A stretch of DNA of 64,000 nt from Marinobacterium marinum (GCF_013868415.1 NZ_JACEMT010000049.1:202489-266488), one strand, 5' to 3'. Shown: positions 8,260 through 18,635, numbered from the stretch's first letter. Program-made: numbers and translations. Notes: generated by a model not told the origin, from the sequence alone.

Positions 8260-9078
8260 TCAGGAGACAGGGGTGGCGAGGACTTCGAGTACGCGGATGG
8301 CATCGGCTTCCAGATTTAGCATGACATTGCTGCCCATGGTGCGAAAGCGGTTGCCGAGTATCATGGCGGGAGATAGGGGAGCTTGTGCGGGGGCACCGGC
8401 TGTCTCTTTGGCGTGTTGTCGGCGGCGCCAGGCCTGTGCTTCATCACTCCAGTCATCGGTCTGCACCGAGGAAAAACCGGCTTCCTGAAGAAGCCTGACC
8501 AGAGCCTGTTTCGACAACAGGTGCGAATGTTGAGGATCATCAGCCCAGGGGACGGGGAAGCGCATGGCGTCAGCATGGCTGCCAAGTACCACCTCATGCA
8601 TGATCAGCTGCCCGTCCGGCTTCAGTACCCGGTGGCATTCTCTGAGTACCTGAAGGGCATCAGGCATGTTGAGAAAACTGTGTTGGAACAGAATCAGGTC
8701 GAGACTGTGGCGGGAGAAAGGAAGGTGGTGTGCGTCACCGGTCAGAATCGGGTTGTCGACCGGTTCGGAGTAGAGGCGGTTCAGGCCTTTGTTGAGGCGG
8801 TTGAGGTCATGGGTAATATCCAGTCCGATCATGTTGACGCCGCGAGCCGAGGCCTGGCGCATCAGGCCGCCGGCACCCGAGCCGACATCCAGTACGTACT
8901 GGTGGTGTGCGTGATCCAGGTGGCGCAGCAGGCGTTCAGAAGCCTTGATGCCTCCGATATGCAGTTGATCCAGCGGGGCCAGTTGATATAGATCGGCCCC
9001 GCTGGGGTAGCATGTGCGCACCTGTTCCAGCAGAGAGGGAGTGTCCAACTGTTGTTGATAGTGCAGATCAATTGTCAT
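8260..9078 (-). CDS. Class I SAM-dependent methyltransferase, sarcosine/dimethylglycine methyltransferase-like
   Basis: 272 aa. Motif I YVLDVGSGAGG (61-71) and the acidic GLDIT (85-89) form the SAM site, followed by GDAHHLPF and FLNMPDALQVLRECHRVLKPDG, typical of methyltransferase type 11 domains. The segment LHIGGIKASERLL before motif I resembles the H-x-GG-x-x-A/T motif of glycine-betaine-pathway N-methyltransferases, so a small amine substrate is possible, but this is only a resemblance. No other osmolyte gene lies nearby. It follows the terminator of the liu operon and so is probably transcribed separately. Confidence 0.75.
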   Translation of the reverse strand: MTIDLHYQQQLDTPSLLEQVRTCYPSGADLYQLAPLDQLHIGGIKASERLLRHLDHAHHQYVLDVGSGAGGLMRQASARGVNMIGLDITHDLNRLNKGLNRLYSEPVDNPILTGDAHHLPFSRHSLDLILFQHSFLNMPDALQVLRECHRVLKPDGQLIMHEVVLGSHADAMRFPVPWADDPQHSHLLSKQALVRLLQEAGFSSVQTDDWSDEAQAWRRRQHAKETAGAPAQAPLSPAMILGNRFRTMGSNVMLNLEADAIRVLEVLATPVS

Positions 9079-9082
9079 AGTG

Positions 9083-9108
9083 AAAAACGCCGACGCGAGG
9101 CCGGCGTT
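9083..9108 (-). terminator. Rho-independent terminator of the liu operon
   Basis: On the minus strand AACGCCG (9108-9102), a 9-nt loop and CGGCGTT (9092-9086) form a perfect 7-bp stem ending in TTTTT. It lies between the acyl-CoA ligase stop (9132) and the methyltransferase start (9078). Confidence 0.8.
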
Positions 9109-9131
9109 GCAGGCTCCAGGCCGGGTCAGGA

Positions 9132-10820
9132 TCAGTCATCCAGCCCGAGCTCTTCTATTGAAATTTCACGCATTTTAAACTTCTGGATTTTGCCGGTCAC
9201 CGTCATCGGGAAGGCGTCGACAAACTTGAAGTATCGTGGAATCTTGAAGTGTGTGATTTTGCCTTTACAGAAGGTACGCAAGTCGTCGTCAGTCACGTTG
9301 TCGGCATGAGGGTGGAGCTTGATCCATGCGATCAGTTCCTCGCCGTATTTCTTGTCCGGTACACCGGTGACCTGAACCTCAGACACCGCCGGGTGGGTGT
9401 ACAGGAACTCCTCGATTTCTTTCGGGTAGACGTTCTCGCCGCCACGGATCACCATGTCCTTGATGCGGCCGACGATCTGGATATATCCCTCGTCGTCCAT
9501 GGTGGCCAGGTCACCGGTATGCATCCATCCTGCATTGTCGATGGCTTCGGCTGTGGCGTGTTCGTTGTTCCAGTACTTCATCATCACGCTATAGCCGCGG
9601 GTGCAGAGTTCGCCGATTTCACCGCGAGGCACGATACGACCAGTACCCGGATCGACAATTTTGCTTTCCAGATGAGGCTGGGTACGCCCGACCGTGGAGA
9701 CCCGTTTTTCGATGCTGTCATTGGCACCGGTCTGAGTGGAAACAGGGCTGGTCTCGGTCATGCCGTAGGCGATCTGTACTTCCGACATGTTCATTTTGTT
9801 GATCACCTGCTTCATCACTTCGGTGGGGCAGATGGAGCCAGCCATAATGCCGGTACGCAGTGTCGAGAGATCGAAGCTGGCAAAGTCCGGATGATCCAGT
9901 TCGGCGATGAACATGGTGGGAACACCGTACAACGCCGTGGCTTTCTGCGAATGGACGGCCTTGAGTACCGATGTTGGTTCAAAGCCTTCATCCGGATAAA
10001 TCATGGTTGCGCCGTGGGTAACACAGCCCAAATTCCCCATCACCATGCCGAAGCAGTGGTACAGTGGTACCGGAATCACCAGACGGTCTTCGCTGGTAAA
10101 GCCCATGCTTTCGGCAACAAAGAAGCCGTTATTGAGAATGTTGTGGTGTGACAGGGTAGCGCCTTTGGGGAACCCGGTTGTGCCCGAAGTGTACTGAATA
10201 TTGATCGCTTCATCGAACTGAAGTGTTGATTGCAGGTCGATCAGGTCTTGCTCACTGGTTTGTTCTGCCTGTTCCAGCATGTCGGACCAGCGCCACATGC
10301 CCGGATGCTTCTCGCTGTCCAGATTGATGACGCACTCCAGCTCCGGCAGTTTTTGTGATTTGAGCTTGCCTTCGGCAGACGCTTTCAGTTCAGGTGCCAG
10401 TTCGTACAGCATGCCGCGGTAGTCTGAGGTCTTGAAGCTGTCAGCAGTGATCAGGAACCGGGCGCCGGACTGGTTCAGAGCGTATTCCAGTTCATGGGTA
10501 CGATAGGCCGGGTTGATATTGACCAGAATGGCACCGATCTTGGCGGTCGCGAACTGGCTGACAGTCCACTCCGAACAGTTAGGTGACCAGACGCCGATAC
10601 GGTCACCCTTGCGTACACCCAGTGCCAACAGGGCGCGGGCGCACTGGTTGACCTGTTGCTGTAATTCAAGGTAGGTCCAGTGGATGTCCTGATGCAGAAC
10701 GATCAGGGCATCGTTGTCCGGGTAGCGGTTGGCGATTTCGTCGAACTTGTCGCCGATGGTCATGCCGATCAGCGGCTTGTCGGCGGTGCTGCTGGTGTAG
10801 CTTGGTAGGGGTTTGCTCAT
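9132..10820 (-). CDS. AMP-binding acyl-CoA ligase (fatty-acid/branched-chain acyl-CoA synthetase)
   Basis: 562 aa. It activates a carboxylic acid to its CoA thioester through an acyl-adenylate. The ANL-family motifs are present: P-loop [12 protein letters not shown], the A5 motif [12 protein letters not shown], the hinge/A8 region [22 protein letters not shown] and the C-terminal catalytic lysine in [12 protein letters not shown]. It is the last gene of the leucine/isovalerate operon, 58 bp after the peroxidase gene and before a terminator. The context suggests a branched or medium-chain acid such as isovalerate or methyl-branched acids (inference); sequence alone does not define the substrate. 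Confidence 0.88.
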   Translation of the reverse strand: MSKPLPSYTSSTADKPLIGMTIGDKFDEIANRYPDNDALIVLHQDIHWTYLELQQQVNQCARALLALGVRKGDRIGVWSPNCSEWTVSQFATAKIGAILVNINPAYRTHELEYALNQSGARFLITADSFKTSDYRGMLYELAPELKASAEGKLKSQKLPELECVINLDSEKHPGMWRWSDMLEQAEQTSEQDLIDLQSTLQFDEAINIQYTSGTTGFPKGATLSHHNILNNGFFVAESMGFTSEDRLVIPVPLYHCFGMVMGNLGCVTHGATMIYPDEGFEPTSVLKAVHSQKATALYGVPTMFIAELDHPDFASFDLSTLRTGIMAGSICPTEVMKQVINKMNMSEVQIAYGMTETSPVSTQTGANDSIEKRVSTVGRTQPHLESKIVDPGTGRIVPRGEIGELCTRGYSVMMKYWNNEHATAEAIDNAGWMHTGDLATMDDEGYIQIVGRIKDMVIRGGENVYPKEIEEFLYTHPAVSEVQVTGVPDKKYGEELIAWIKLHPHADNVTDDDLRTFCKGKITHFKIPRYFKFVDAFPMTVTGKIQKFKMREISIEELGLDD

Positions 10821-10878
10821 CGTTATGACTCCGATTTTTGTTGTTATCCGGTCAGATGAAATGTGTGCTCAGCTGGCC

Positions 10879-11457
10879 TTAACGAAAACGTCCGTGGTAT
10901 TCCGGGTTGGGTTGCATGTCTACCGCGCTGGCCACACGGTTGGTCATGTTGTAGAACCCGGCAATGTTGGCAATATCCCAGATGCCGCGCTCACTGAAAC
11001 CGGCATCACGTAAAGTCTGGCGATCGGACTCTCCAATTTCGGCAGGCGTGACCGTCAGTTTATGAGCGAAGTCGAGCATGGCGCGCTGGCGTCCGTCCAG
11101 CTCGGCGACGCGATAATTCATCACCATTAGCTCGCCCAGTACCGGATTTTCGGAGTATTCGCGTACGGCGGCACCGTGAGCGGTCAAGCAGTAATAGCAA
11201 TGATTCTCTGAAGAAACGACCACGGCGATCATCTCGCGCTCCAGAGGCGTCAGTTCGCTATCGCCGAACATGAGCTCGTTGTAAAAACGGGTAAAAACCT
11301 CGAATTGGGCCATGTTCTGGCTGTAAGCGGTCAGTACGTTGGGGACCATGCCCAGTTTTTTGTCGCATTTTCCGAAGTACTTTTGTACCTCTTCCGGCAA
11401 CTGATGACGGTCCGGAATCGGCAGACCCAGTGCCGTGATGTGTGTTGGCTGAGACAT
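10879..11457 (-). CDS. AhpD-like peroxidase-related protein (carboxymuconolactone decarboxylase family)
   Basis: 192 aa. The AhpD signature is present: Glu84, Cys87-x-x-Cys90 and His94 in SSENHCYYCLTAH, which in AhpD relay electrons to reduce peroxides. The length and the start with PIPD, KLGMVPNVL and FYN fit the uncharacterised 'peroxidase-related enzyme' subfamily. It sits in the liu operon, 22 bp after liuE and 58 bp before an acyl-CoA ligase, so it may protect from H2O2 or leaked electrons formed by acyl-CoA dehydrogenation (inference). The start at 11457 has AGGAG upstream. Confidence 0.82.
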   Translation of the reverse strand: MSQPTHITALGLPIPDRHQLPEEVQKYFGKCDKKLGMVPNVLTAYSQNMAQFEVFTRFYNELMFGDSELTPLEREMIAVVVSSENHCYYCLTAHGAAVREYSENPVLGELMVMNYRVAELDGRQRAMLDFAHKLTVTPAEIGESDRQTLRDAGFSERGIWDIANIAGFYNMTNRVASAVDMQPNPEYHGRFR

Positions 11458-11479
11458 CCTGATTACTCCTCGATAAACG

Positions 11480-12391
11480 TTAGTCTGAACCGCAAGGGCC
11501 TATGGCCTGAGCCACTTTGGAGCCGTTGTGTCGTCCCAGCTCGCGGGTGATCCAGTGGCCGGTTTTGACGACTGCTCGGAGGTCGACACCGGTACTGATA
11601 TTCAGCCCTTCCAGCAGATAGAGGACATCTTCGGTAGCCACATTGCCGGAGGCGCCCTTGGCATAGGGGCAACCGCCCAGTCCGGCTGTGGAACTGTCGA
11701 TGACGGCTAGCCCTTCCTCCAGTACTGCGTAGAGGTTCGCCAGCGCCTGGCCGTAAGTATCGTGGAAGTGTGCGGCCAGCTGCGACATCGGGACTTCTCT
11801 GGCCACGGCTTCCAGCATCTTCTTGGCTTGCAATGGCGTGCCTTTGCCAATAGTGTCGCCCAGCGAAATCTCGTAGCAGCCCATGTCCAGTAAGGCGCGA
11901 CTGACGGCGGCTACCTGGGCCGGATCGATCTCGCCCTGATAGGGGCAGCCGAGCACCGTGGAGACATAACCACGCACGCGAATGCCGGCGGCCTGAGCCT
12001 GTTCCATCAGAGGCTGAAAGCGCTCCAGACTCTCGGCAATGGAGCAGTTGATGTTCTTCTGCGAAAACGCTTCCGAGGCTGCAGCAAACACCGCGACTTC
12101 GGGCGTGTTGGCGGCAATGGCGCCTTCCAGCCCCTTCAGGTTGGGGGTTAGAGCCGAGTAGGTTACGCCGGGGCGGCGCTGGATGCCGGCCATGACGGCG
12201 GCGGCATCGCCCATTTGTGGTACCCATTTCGGTGATACAAAGCTGGCAGCCTCGATATGTTGCAGACCGGCTGCTGCCAGGCGGTCGATCAGTTCAACCT
12301 TGATTTCGGTCGGAATGATCGGCCCCGGCTCATTCTGCAAACCATCACGAGGGCCGACTTCGACGATGCGTACCTGTTGCGGAAAAGCCAT
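11480..12391 (-). CDS. liuE: Hydroxymethylglutaryl-CoA lyase
   Basis: 303 aa. It cleaves HMG-CoA to acetyl-CoA and acetoacetate, the last step of leucine breakdown. The catalytic [11 protein letters not shown] (Arg15, Asp16), the metal ligands in AAHFHDT (His208, His210) and the mobile catalytic cysteine loop [14 protein letters not shown] (Cys241) are all present. Its ATG overlaps the liuD stop by one base (TGATG), so translation is coupled to liuD. Length and motifs are normal for the family. Confidence 0.95.
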   Translation of the reverse strand: MAFPQQVRIVEVGPRDGLQNEPGPIIPTEIKVELIDRLAAAGLQHIEAASFVSPKWVPQMGDAAAVMAGIQRRPGVTYSALTPNLKGLEGAIAANTPEVAVFAAASEAFSQKNINCSIAESLERFQPLMEQAQAAGIRVRGYVSTVLGCPYQGEIDPAQVAAVSRALLDMGCYEISLGDTIGKGTPLQAKKMLEAVAREVPMSQLAAHFHDTYGQALANLYAVLEEGLAVIDSSTAGLGGCPYAKGASGNVATEDVLYLLEGLNISTGVDLRAVVKTGHWITRELGRHNGSKVAQAIGPCGSD

Positions 12392-14385
12392 CAGGCAGCC
12401 TCCTCTGAATCCAGCTCGACCGAAATCAGTTCGGCGCCTTCGGACACCAGATCACCTTCGGCGAAGAAAATCTCGCTGACGGTACCGGCGGCTGGGGCCT
12501 TGATGGAGTGTTCCATCTTCATTGCTTCCATGATGAGCAGTGTTTGACCGGCTTCGACGGTATCACCGGGCTTGACCAGTACCGCCACTACTGAGCCGTT
12601 CATCGGTGCCTGCAGACCGCCTTCGCTGGCCTGGTCTTCCATGCCGTACTGCTCGCGGTGCTGGGCACAGTGGAAAGTTTCGCCTTCATGGAACAGCACC
12701 ACCTGGTCCTGATGCAGGTCGCCACAGATGCTGAAGCGGTGGCCATTGACGGTAGCCTGCAGACGGTCGTCATTCAGGTTGGCGCGAACGTCGTAGCAAC
12801 TGTCACCGATGCGGATTTCATAGCGATCATCCTGCTCCAGAATGCTGAGCTGATGCTGTACATCATCGCTGAGCAGGGTCATCGGGCGGGCGTACTGCGA
12901 ATTCAGGCGCCAGCTGTTCTGACGTGCGAAGGGTGAGAACGGATCGGCCGGCAATGTCTGTTCCGCCTTGCTGCGCAGCAGGAAGAAGCAGGCGCTCAGT
13001 ACCAGGCCCAGGTTCTCGTCCAGCTGAGCGGGCGGGAACAGCAGGTCTTCATGCTTGCTGATGAAACCGGTGTCCAGCTCCTCGTTGCGGAAGGGCGCGG
13101 CATCGGCCAGCGCATGCAGGAAGCGGATGTTGGTCTTCACGCCGCTGATGCGGTATTCCTCAAGCGCCTGCACCATGCGGTTGATGGCACGCTCGCGGTT
13201 GTCGTCCCAGACGATCAGCTTGGCGATCATCGGGTCGTAATGGATGCTGACCTCGTCACCCTCGACCACGCCAGTGTCGACACGCACATGAGCGTTTTCG
13301 TCCGGCGTACGCAGGTAGCGCAGGGTGCCGGTAGCGGGCAGGAAGTCGTTGTCAGGATCTTCCGCGTAGATACGGGCTTCCAGTGCATGACCACGCAGAC
13401 GGATCTGATCCTGCTGCAGCGGCAGGGCTTCGCCGTTGGCGATGCGCAGCTGCCATTCGACCAGATCCTGGCCGGTGATCATTTCGGTGACCGGGTGCTC
13501 CACCTGCAGGCGGGTGTTCATCTCCATGAAGTAGAAGGAGCCATCCACGTCGTAGAGGAACTCGACGGTACCGGCACCGACGTAGTCGATCGCCTGGGCG
13601 GCACGCACCGCGGATTCACCCATCGCCTTGCGGGTTTCATCGCTCAGCCCCGGTGCCGGGGCTTCCTCGATGACCTTTTGGTGACGGCGCTGGACCGAGC
13701 AGTCACGCTCAGCGAGGTAAACGCCGTTACCCTTGCTGTCACAGAACACCTGAATCTCCACATGACGCGGCTGAGTCAGGTATTTCTCGATCAGCATGTC
13801 CGGGTTGCCGAAAGCGTTTTTGGCTTCACGCTGGGCGGCAGCCAAGGCTTCGTCAAATTCAGACATGGCTTCAACGACGCGCATGCCCTTACCGCCACCA
13901 CCGGCCACCGCCTTGAGCAGCAGCGGGAAACCGCACTTCTCGGCTTCGGCGCGCAGTAGGTCGGGGGACTGGTCGTCACCGTGGTAACCCGGCACCAGCG
14001 GTACGCCGGCATCCTGCATGATCGCCTTGGCGGCAGACTTGGAGCCCATGGAGGCAATGGCCGAGGCGGGCGGGCCGATGAACACGATGTCGTTGGCTTC
14101 ACACGCCTTTGCGAAATCGGTGTTCTCGGACAGGAAGCCGTAACCCGGGTGGATCGCCTGGGCGCCACTGGCCTTGGCCACCTCGATGATCTTGTCGGCA
14201 CGCAGGTAGCTTTCGCTGCTCGGCGCCGGGCCCAACAGGAAGGCTTCATCGGCCATGGCAACATGTCGGGAGTGACGGTCGGCTTCAGAATAGACGGCGA
14301 CACAGCGGATGCCCAGACGGTGAGCAGTCTGGATCACTCGGCAGGCGATCTCGCCACGGTTCGCAATAAGGATTTTATTAAACAT
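12391..14385 (-). CDS. liuD: Methylcrotonyl-CoA carboxylase, biotin-carrying alpha subunit
   Basis: 664 aa. With LiuB it carboxylates 3-methylcrotonyl-CoA to 3-methylglutaconyl-CoA. The biotin carboxylase region starts [18 protein letters not shown] and carries the ATP-grasp glycine loop [13 protein letters not shown] and [14 protein letters not shown]. The C-terminal biotinyl domain has the lysine of MEAMKMEHS at residue 623. The frame is open up to 14487, but the family N-terminus and a GGAG seven bases ahead fix the start at 14385. Immediately upstream lies a degenerate copy of its own first codons and a fold-back repeat (see 14378-14506), so the start is unusually placed, in the loop of a possible stem. 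Confidence 0.95.
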   Translation of the reverse strand: MFNKILIANRGEIACRVIQTAHRLGIRCVAVYSEADRHSRHVAMADEAFLLGPAPSSESYLRADKIIEVAKASGAQAIHPGYGFLSENTDFAKACEANDIVFIGPPASAIASMGSKSAAKAIMQDAGVPLVPGYHGDDQSPDLLRAEAEKCGFPLLLKAVAGGGGKGMRVVEAMSEFDEALAAAQREAKNAFGNPDMLIEKYLTQPRHVEIQVFCDSKGNGVYLAERDCSVQRRHQKVIEEAPAPGLSDETRKAMGESAVRAAQAIDYVGAGTVEFLYDVDGSFYFMEMNTRLQVEHPVTEMITGQDLVEWQLRIANGEALPLQQDQIRLRGHALEARIYAEDPDNDFLPATGTLRYLRTPDENAHVRVDTGVVEGDEVSIHYDPMIAKLIVWDDNRERAINRMVQALEEYRISGVKTNIRFLHALADAAPFRNEELDTGFISKHEDLLFPPAQLDENLGLVLSACFFLLRSKAEQTLPADPFSPFARQNSWRLNSQYARPMTLLSDDVQHQLSILEQDDRYEIRIGDSCYDVRANLNDDRLQATVNGHRFSICGDLHQDQVVLFHEGETFHCAQHREQYGMEDQASEGGLQAPMNGSVVAVLVKPGDTVEAGQTLLIMEAMKMEHSIKAPAAGTVSEIFFAEGDLVSEGAELISVELDSEEAA

Positions 14386-14413
14386 GGGAGGTCTCCGTGT
14401 CGAGATCGCCTGC
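14341..14413. repeat. 13-bp perfect inverted repeat bracketing the liuD start
   Basis: GCAGGCGATCTCG (14341-14353) and CGAGATCGCCTGC (14401-14413) are perfect arms separated by 47 bp. In the liuD mRNA they would form a stem whose loop holds the GGAG ribosome site and the AUG. One arm is liuD codons coding for GEIAC; the other is noncoding DNA upstream. Two more inverted repeats lie just upstream: TGCATGC / GCATGCA (14411-14417, 14431-14437), which overlaps the stem by three bases, and CAGTTGC / GCAACTG (14453-14459, 14464-14470). Confidence 0.7.
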
Positions 14414-14506
14414 ATGCGCTGCGCGCATCGGCATGCAATTTGGCTTCGCCGCCAGTTGCTGATGCAACTGGTCGCCCTGGTTCGCAATCAGAATTTTGTT
14501 AAACAT
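14378..14506 (-). CDS. 42-codon leader ORF: decayed duplicate of the liuD 5' end
   Basis: It starts at an ATG 6 bp after the liuC stop, begins [12 protein letters not shown] and ends at a TAA overlapping the liuD start by 8 bases. Its first 28 bases match the first 28 of liuD with only three differences, all synonymous (25/28). The rest (to 42 residues) has no resemblance to liuD. The simplest reading is that the original liuD start lay here and that about 121 bp was inserted or duplicated, leaving a short frame that could couple liuC translation to liuD. Whether the peptide is made or matters is unknown. Confidence 0.5.
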   Translation of the reverse strand: MFNKILIANQGDQLHQQLAAKPNCMPMRAAHAGDLDTETSHV

Positions 14507-14512
14507 GGCAAA

Positions 14513-15313
14513 TTATTCCTCGATCCAGTTCGGTGTGCGCTTGCCTAGGAAGGCGCTGAGCCCTTCCTGACCTTCTTCGCTGACACGGATATCGGCAATA
14601 CGGTGAGCCGTGTCATCGATGACCGACGGGTCAATGGGTTTCTGGCTGACGGCGAAGATCAGCGCCTTGGCGGCGTTCATCGCCTGGGGGCTGTTGCGAC
14701 GCAAGGCTTTGATAAAGCGGTTACAGGCCTCATCAAGCAGTTCCGCATGTGGTACCACTTCATGCACCAGGCCGGCATCCGCAGCAATTTTGGCGCTGAA
14801 CGGCTCGGCGGTCAGGAAGTAGCGGCGGGACAGACGCTCGCCGATGGCTCGTACCACGTAAGGGCTGATCACGGCCGGAATCAGGCCAATTTTGACTTCA
14901 CTGAGGCAGAACTGGCTCTGTTCGGTAGCGATGACAATATCGCAGCAGGCCGCCAGGCCAACAGCACCGCCATAGGCGGCACCCTGTATCAGACCGATGG
15001 TCGGCTTGCTGAGGGTGTTGAGTGCCTCCATCAGGCGCGCCAGCTGGCCGGCATCTTCGAGGTTTTCCTGATGGCTGTTCTGCGCCATCCGCTTCATCCA
15101 GCCCAGATCGGCACCGGCAGAAAAGTTGCGACCGTTGGAGCGCAGTACCAGCACCCGTGCTTCGGGGTTGTGGTCGGTGGCTTCCAAGGCCTCGATCAGT
15201 GCTGCGATGATGCTGTCGTCAAAGGCGTTGTGGACCTCCGGTCGATTCAGCGTCAGCGTAGCAACACCCTCGGCGGAGATCTCCAGCAGCACGGTGTTAT
15301 TGTTATTGTCCAT
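14513..15313 (-). CDS. liuC: Methylglutaconyl-CoA hydratase (enoyl-CoA hydratase family)
   Basis: 266 aa. It hydrates 3-methylglutaconyl-CoA to HMG-CoA. Crotonase-fold markers are visible: the oxyanion-hole segments NFSAGADLGWMKRM and QGAAYGGAVGLAACCDIVIA, with the acidic residue in FCLSEVKIGLIPAVISPYVV. The order liuB-liuC-liuD identifies it as the leucine-pathway hydratase rather than a fatty-acid hydratase. It lies 39 bp after liuB. Confidence 0.93.
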   Translation of the reverse strand: MDNNNNTVLLEISAEGVATLTLNRPEVHNAFDDSIIAALIEALEATDHNPEARVLVLRSNGRNFSAGADLGWMKRMAQNSHQENLEDAGQLARLMEALNTLSKPTIGLIQGAAYGGAVGLAACCDIVIATEQSQFCLSEVKIGLIPAVISPYVVRAIGERLSRRYFLTAEPFSAKIAADAGLVHEVVPHAELLDEACNRFIKALRRNSPQAMNAAKALIFAVSQKPIDPSVIDDTAHRIADIRVSEEGQEGLSAFLGKRTPNWIEE

Positions 15314-15352
15314 AGCGCTTTCCTTTATATACCTGTCTTGGCCAACGTGGGC

Positions 15353-16963
15353 TTACATGCGGAAGACGCCGAAGCGGGTTTCGTCGATCGGCTTGTTCAG
15401 CGCGGCCGACAGGCCCATGCCGATCACATCGCGAGTCTGGGCCGGGTCGATGACGCCGTCATCCCACAGGCGGGCACTGGCGTAGTACGGGTGGCCCTGA
15501 TGCTCATAGGTGTCGATGATCGGCTGTTTGAAGGCTTTCTCTTCGTCGGCCGGCCATTCCTCGCCCGCGCGCTCCATACCGTCACGCTTGACCGTGGCCA
15601 GTACGCCGGCGGCCTGTTCGCCACCCATCACTGAGATGCGGGCATTGGGCCACATCCACAGGAAATTGGGGCTGTAGGCGCGGCCGCACATGCCGTAGTT
15701 GCCGGCGCCGAAGCTGCCGCCGATCAGGACGGTCAGCTTGGGGACGTTGGCACAGGCCACGGCGGTTACCATTTTGGCACCGTGCTTGGCGATCCCTTCG
15801 GATTCGGCCTTCTGGCCTACCATGAAGCCGGTGATGTTTTGCAGGAACAGCAGCGGGATTTTGCGCTGACAGCACAGCTCGATGAAGTGGGCACCTTTCT
15901 GCGCGGAATCGGCAAACAGAATGCCGTTATTGGCGACGATGCCGACCGGGTAGCCGTGGATATGGGCAAAGCCGGTGACCAGGGTGGTGCCGTAGTACTT
16001 CTTGAACTCGTCGAACTCGGAACCGTCAACGATACGGGCGATCACTTCGCGCACGTCGAACGGCTTGCGCAGGTCGGTACCGACGATGCCGTACAGCTCG
16101 TCGGCGGAGTAGAGCGGGGCTTCGGGCTTGCGCAGGTTGAGATCGGTCAGCTGCTTGCGGTGGTTCAGGTTTTTCACGCAGTCGCGGGCGATCTGCAGTG
16201 CATGCTGATCGTTCTCGGCATAGTGGTCGGCGACGCCGGATATTTTGCAGTGCACATCGGCGCCACCCAGGTCTTCGGCGCTGACCACCTCTCCGGTGGC
16301 GGCTTTCACCAGCGGCGGGCCGGCCAGGAAGATGGTGCCCTGGTTGCGCACGATGATCGATTCGTCGGCCATGGCGGGAACATAGGCACCACCGGCCGTA
16401 CACAGACCCATGACCACGGCGATCTGCGGGATGCCCTTGGAGGACATGCGGGCCTGGTTGAAGAAGATACGACCGAAGTGGTCGCGGTCCGGGAAAACAT
16501 CATCCTGACGCGGCAGGTTGGCGCCGCCGGAGTCCACCAGGTAGATACAGGGCAGGTGGTTCTGCTCGGCGATCTCCTGGGCACGGAGGTGCTTTTTGAC
16601 GGTAATCGGGTAGTAGGAGCCGCCCTTTACGGTGGCGTCGTTGGCCACAATCATGCACTCAACGCCGTTGATTCGCCCAATGCCGGTGATGATGCCGGCA
16701 GCGGGTACATCTTCGCCGTACACGTTGTATGCAGCCATCTGTGACAGCTCGAGGAAAGGAGAGCCTTCATCGATCAGGGTGTTGATACGATCACGCGGCA
16801 GCAGTTTGCCACGAGACAGGTGACGTTCCTGGTATTTGGTGCCACCGCCCTGTTCGATCTGGGCGACCTTGTCACGCAGGTCGCCGACAGCGGCTTCCAT
16901 GGCGTCCTGGTTGGCGCGGAATTCGTCAGAACGCGGATTTACTTTGCTATGCAGTTGAGTCAT
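15353..16963 (-). CDS. liuB: Methylcrotonyl-CoA carboxylase, carboxyltransferase beta subunit
   Basis: 536 aa, the family length. It transfers the carboxyl group from biotin on LiuD to 3-methylcrotonyl-CoA. The two crotonase-like halves are clear: [32 protein letters not shown] with [17 protein letters not shown] in the N-terminal half, and [26 protein letters not shown] with [25 protein letters not shown] in the C-terminal half. The NLP-QD pattern and the FVGQ-type segment are typical of MCC rather than propionyl-CoA carboxylase. It is third in the liuRABCDE operon. Confidence 0.96.
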   Translation of the reverse strand: MTQLHSKVNPRSDEFRANQDAMEAAVGDLRDKVAQIEQGGGTKYQERHLSRGKLLPRDRINTLIDEGSPFLELSQMAAYNVYGEDVPAAGIITGIGRINGVECMIVANDATVKGGSYYPITVKKHLRAQEIAEQNHLPCIYLVDSGGANLPRQDDVFPDRDHFGRIFFNQARMSSKGIPQIAVVMGLCTAGGAYVPAMADESIIVRNQGTIFLAGPPLVKAATGEVVSAEDLGGADVHCKISGVADHYAENDQHALQIARDCVKNLNHRKQLTDLNLRKPEAPLYSADELYGIVGTDLRKPFDVREVIARIVDGSEFDEFKKYYGTTLVTGFAHIHGYPVGIVANNGILFADSAQKGAHFIELCCQRKIPLLFLQNITGFMVGQKAESEGIAKHGAKMVTAVACANVPKLTVLIGGSFGAGNYGMCGRAYSPNFLWMWPNARISVMGGEQAAGVLATVKRDGMERAGEEWPADEEKAFKQPIIDTYEHQGHPYYASARLWDDGVIDPAQTRDVIGMGLSAALNKPIDETRFGVFRM

Positions 16964-16982
16964 CGAAAGGCTCCTCGCTGCA

Positions 16983-16999
16983 CCGGGCAGACTGCCCGG
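16983..16999. other. Intra-operon hairpin between liuA and liuB
   Basis: CCGGGCA (16983-16989), loop GAC, TGCCCGG (16993-16999): perfect 7-bp GC-rich stem in the 52-bp gap between liuA and liuB, with no T-run on the minus strand. It may set relative mRNA stability (inference). Confidence 0.45.
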
Positions 17000-17015
17000 G
17001 AGCGTTCGATTATTC

Positions 17016-18182
17016 TTATTTATTGAGGAACAGCTCGCGGCCGATCAGCATGCGGCGGATCTCGGAAGTACCTGCACCGATCTCGTACAGCTTGGCATCA
17101 CGCAGCAGACGACCGGTGGGGAATTCGTTGATATAGCCATTGCCGCCCAGCAGTTGGATGGCATCCAGCGCCACTTTGGTGGCCATTTCGGCAGAGTAGA
17201 GGATGGCACCGGCGGCATCCTTGCGCGACGTTTCGCCTCGGTCAGCCGCCATGGCAGCCATATAGACGTAAGACTTGGCAGCGTTCATCTGGGTGTACAT
17301 GTCGGCAACCTTGCCCTGTACCAGTTCGAACTCGCCGATGGCCTGGCCGAACTGTTTGCGGTCACGGATGTAGGGCACCACGATATCCATGGCGGCCTGC
17401 ATAATACCCAGAGGTCCACCGGACAGGACCAGGCGTTCGTAGTCCAGACCGCTCATCAGGACCTTCACGCCGCCATTCAGCTCGCCCAGAATGTTTTCCT
17501 TGGGTACCTTGGCATCCTGGAACACCAGTTCACAGGTGTTGGAGCCGCGCATGCCCAGCTTGTCCAGCTTCTGCGCCTGAGTGAAGCCCTCGGTGTCACG
17601 CTCGACGATAAAGGCAGTGATGCCTTTGGGGCCGGCCGCCGGATTGGTCTTGGCGTAAATGACATAGACGTTGGCGTCCGGGCCGTTGGTGATCCACATT
17701 TTGTTGCCGTTCAGCACATAATGATCCCCGGCATCGCGGGCGGTCAGCTTCATGGACACTACGTCGGAACCGGCATTGGGTTCGGACATGGCCAGTGCGC
17801 CGATATGTTCGCCGCTGATCAGCTTGGGCAGGTACTTGGCACGCTGTTCGTCGTTACCGTTGCGATGAATCTGGTTGACGCACAGGTTGGAATGCGCACC
17901 GTAGGAGAGGCCAACCGACGCGGAGGCTCGGCTGATCTCTTCCATGGCGATGACATGGGCCAGATAGCCCATTTCGACACCGCCCCACTGTTCCTTGACG
18001 GTAATGCCAAGCAGGCCCATGTCACCAAATTTGCGCCAGAGATCGTTGGGAAAAGCATTGTCCCGGTCGATCGCTTCCGCACGAGGGGCAATCTCCTGAG
18101 CTGCGAAACTGTTGATCTGATCGCGCAGCATGTCGAGGGTGTCGCCCAGTCCAAAGTTCAGTTCAGAATATGCAGAGATCAT
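17016..18182 (-). CDS. liuA: Isovaleryl-CoA dehydrogenase
   Basis: 388 aa. It is a flavoenzyme that oxidises isovaleryl-CoA to 3-methylcrotonyl-CoA and passes electrons to ETF. Acyl-CoA dehydrogenase signatures are seen: [21 protein letters not shown] and [42 protein letters not shown]. The [18 protein letters not shown] segment [19 protein letters not shown] is where isovaleryl-CoA dehydrogenases carry their catalytic glutamate (the E of YERLVL), unlike most short-chain acyl-CoA dehydrogenases; this supports the specific call. It follows liuR by 42 bp. Confidence 0.95.
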   Translation of the reverse strand: MISAYSELNFGLGDTLDMLRDQINSFAAQEIAPRAEAIDRDNAFPNDLWRKFGDMGLLGITVKEQWGGVEMGYLAHVIAMEEISRASASVGLSYGAHSNLCVNQIHRNGNDEQRAKYLPKLISGEHIGALAMSEPNAGSDVVSMKLTARDAGDHYVLNGNKMWITNGPDANVYVIYAKTNPAAGPKGITAFIVERDTEGFTQAQKLDKLGMRGSNTCELVFQDAKVPKENILGELNGGVKVLMSGLDYERLVLSGGPLGIMQAAMDIVVPYIRDRKQFGQAIGEFELVQGKVADMYTQMNAAKSYVYMAAMAADRGETSRKDAAGAILYSAEMATKVALDAIQLLGGNGYINEFPTGRLLRDAKLYEIGAGTSEIRRMLIGRELFLNK

Positions 18183-18224
18183 CTAGTCCACCTTTATTGT
18201 TATTGTGCCGATCGCCGTGGGGGC

Positions 18225-18635
18225 TTAGTCGACAGCCGTCATCTTTTTCTGTTCGAGTTCGTTCAGTGTTTCCAGACAGCGCGTCTCGGCGTTGTCCAGT
18301 TCCAGCTGAACCATTGCGATATCTTGTAGTTGCTGTTCCAACTCGGCACGTTTGCCGGCAATGGTTTTCAGCAGCAGCTTCAGCTGCTTTTCACTGCCGC
18401 TCAGGGTTTCATCCCAAAGGTCGAACAGCTCTCGGGTTTCAGCCAGAGAAAAACCGAGCCGTTTGCCACGCAGGATCAGTTTTAGCCGAACCCGATCCTT
18501 GGTGCTGTAGATACGTGTCTGACCGCGACGAGAGGGGTGCAGCAGCCCCTGGTCTTCATAGAAACGGATGCTGCGCGTCGTTACGTCAAACTCGGCCGAT
18601 AATTCGCTGATTGAAAAATTTTTGCACATTGTCAC
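18225..18635 (-). CDS. liuR: LiuR, MerR-family regulator of branched-chain amino-acid catabolism
   Basis: 136 aa. The MerR helix-turn-helix domain spans about residues 7-75 (ISELSAEFDVTTRSIRFYEDQGLLHPSRRGQTRIYS), followed by a dimerisation coiled coil (about 85-130). It starts at GTG 18635 or at the ATG two codons later (18629). First gene of the liu operon and divergent from the liv importer, with a candidate box 43 bp upstream. In Gammaproteobacteria LiuR is known from comparative genomics to control leucine, isoleucine and valine degradation genes, and this arrangement matches. The effector is presumably a pathway CoA ester or amino acid (not shown here). Confidence 0.92.
   Translation of the reverse strand: MTMCKNFSISELSAEFDVTTRSIRFYEDQGLLHPSRRGQTRIYSTKDRVRLKLILRGKRLGFSLAETRELFDLWDETLSGSEKQLKLLLKTIAGKRAELEQQLQDIAMVQLELDNAETRCLETLNELEQKKMTAVD

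Noticed and set aside
14386..14487. N-terminal extension of liuD by 34 codons
   Set aside because: It covers the inserted repeat-rich leader, has no match to the carboxylase N-terminus, and [12 protein letters not shown] is the family start.
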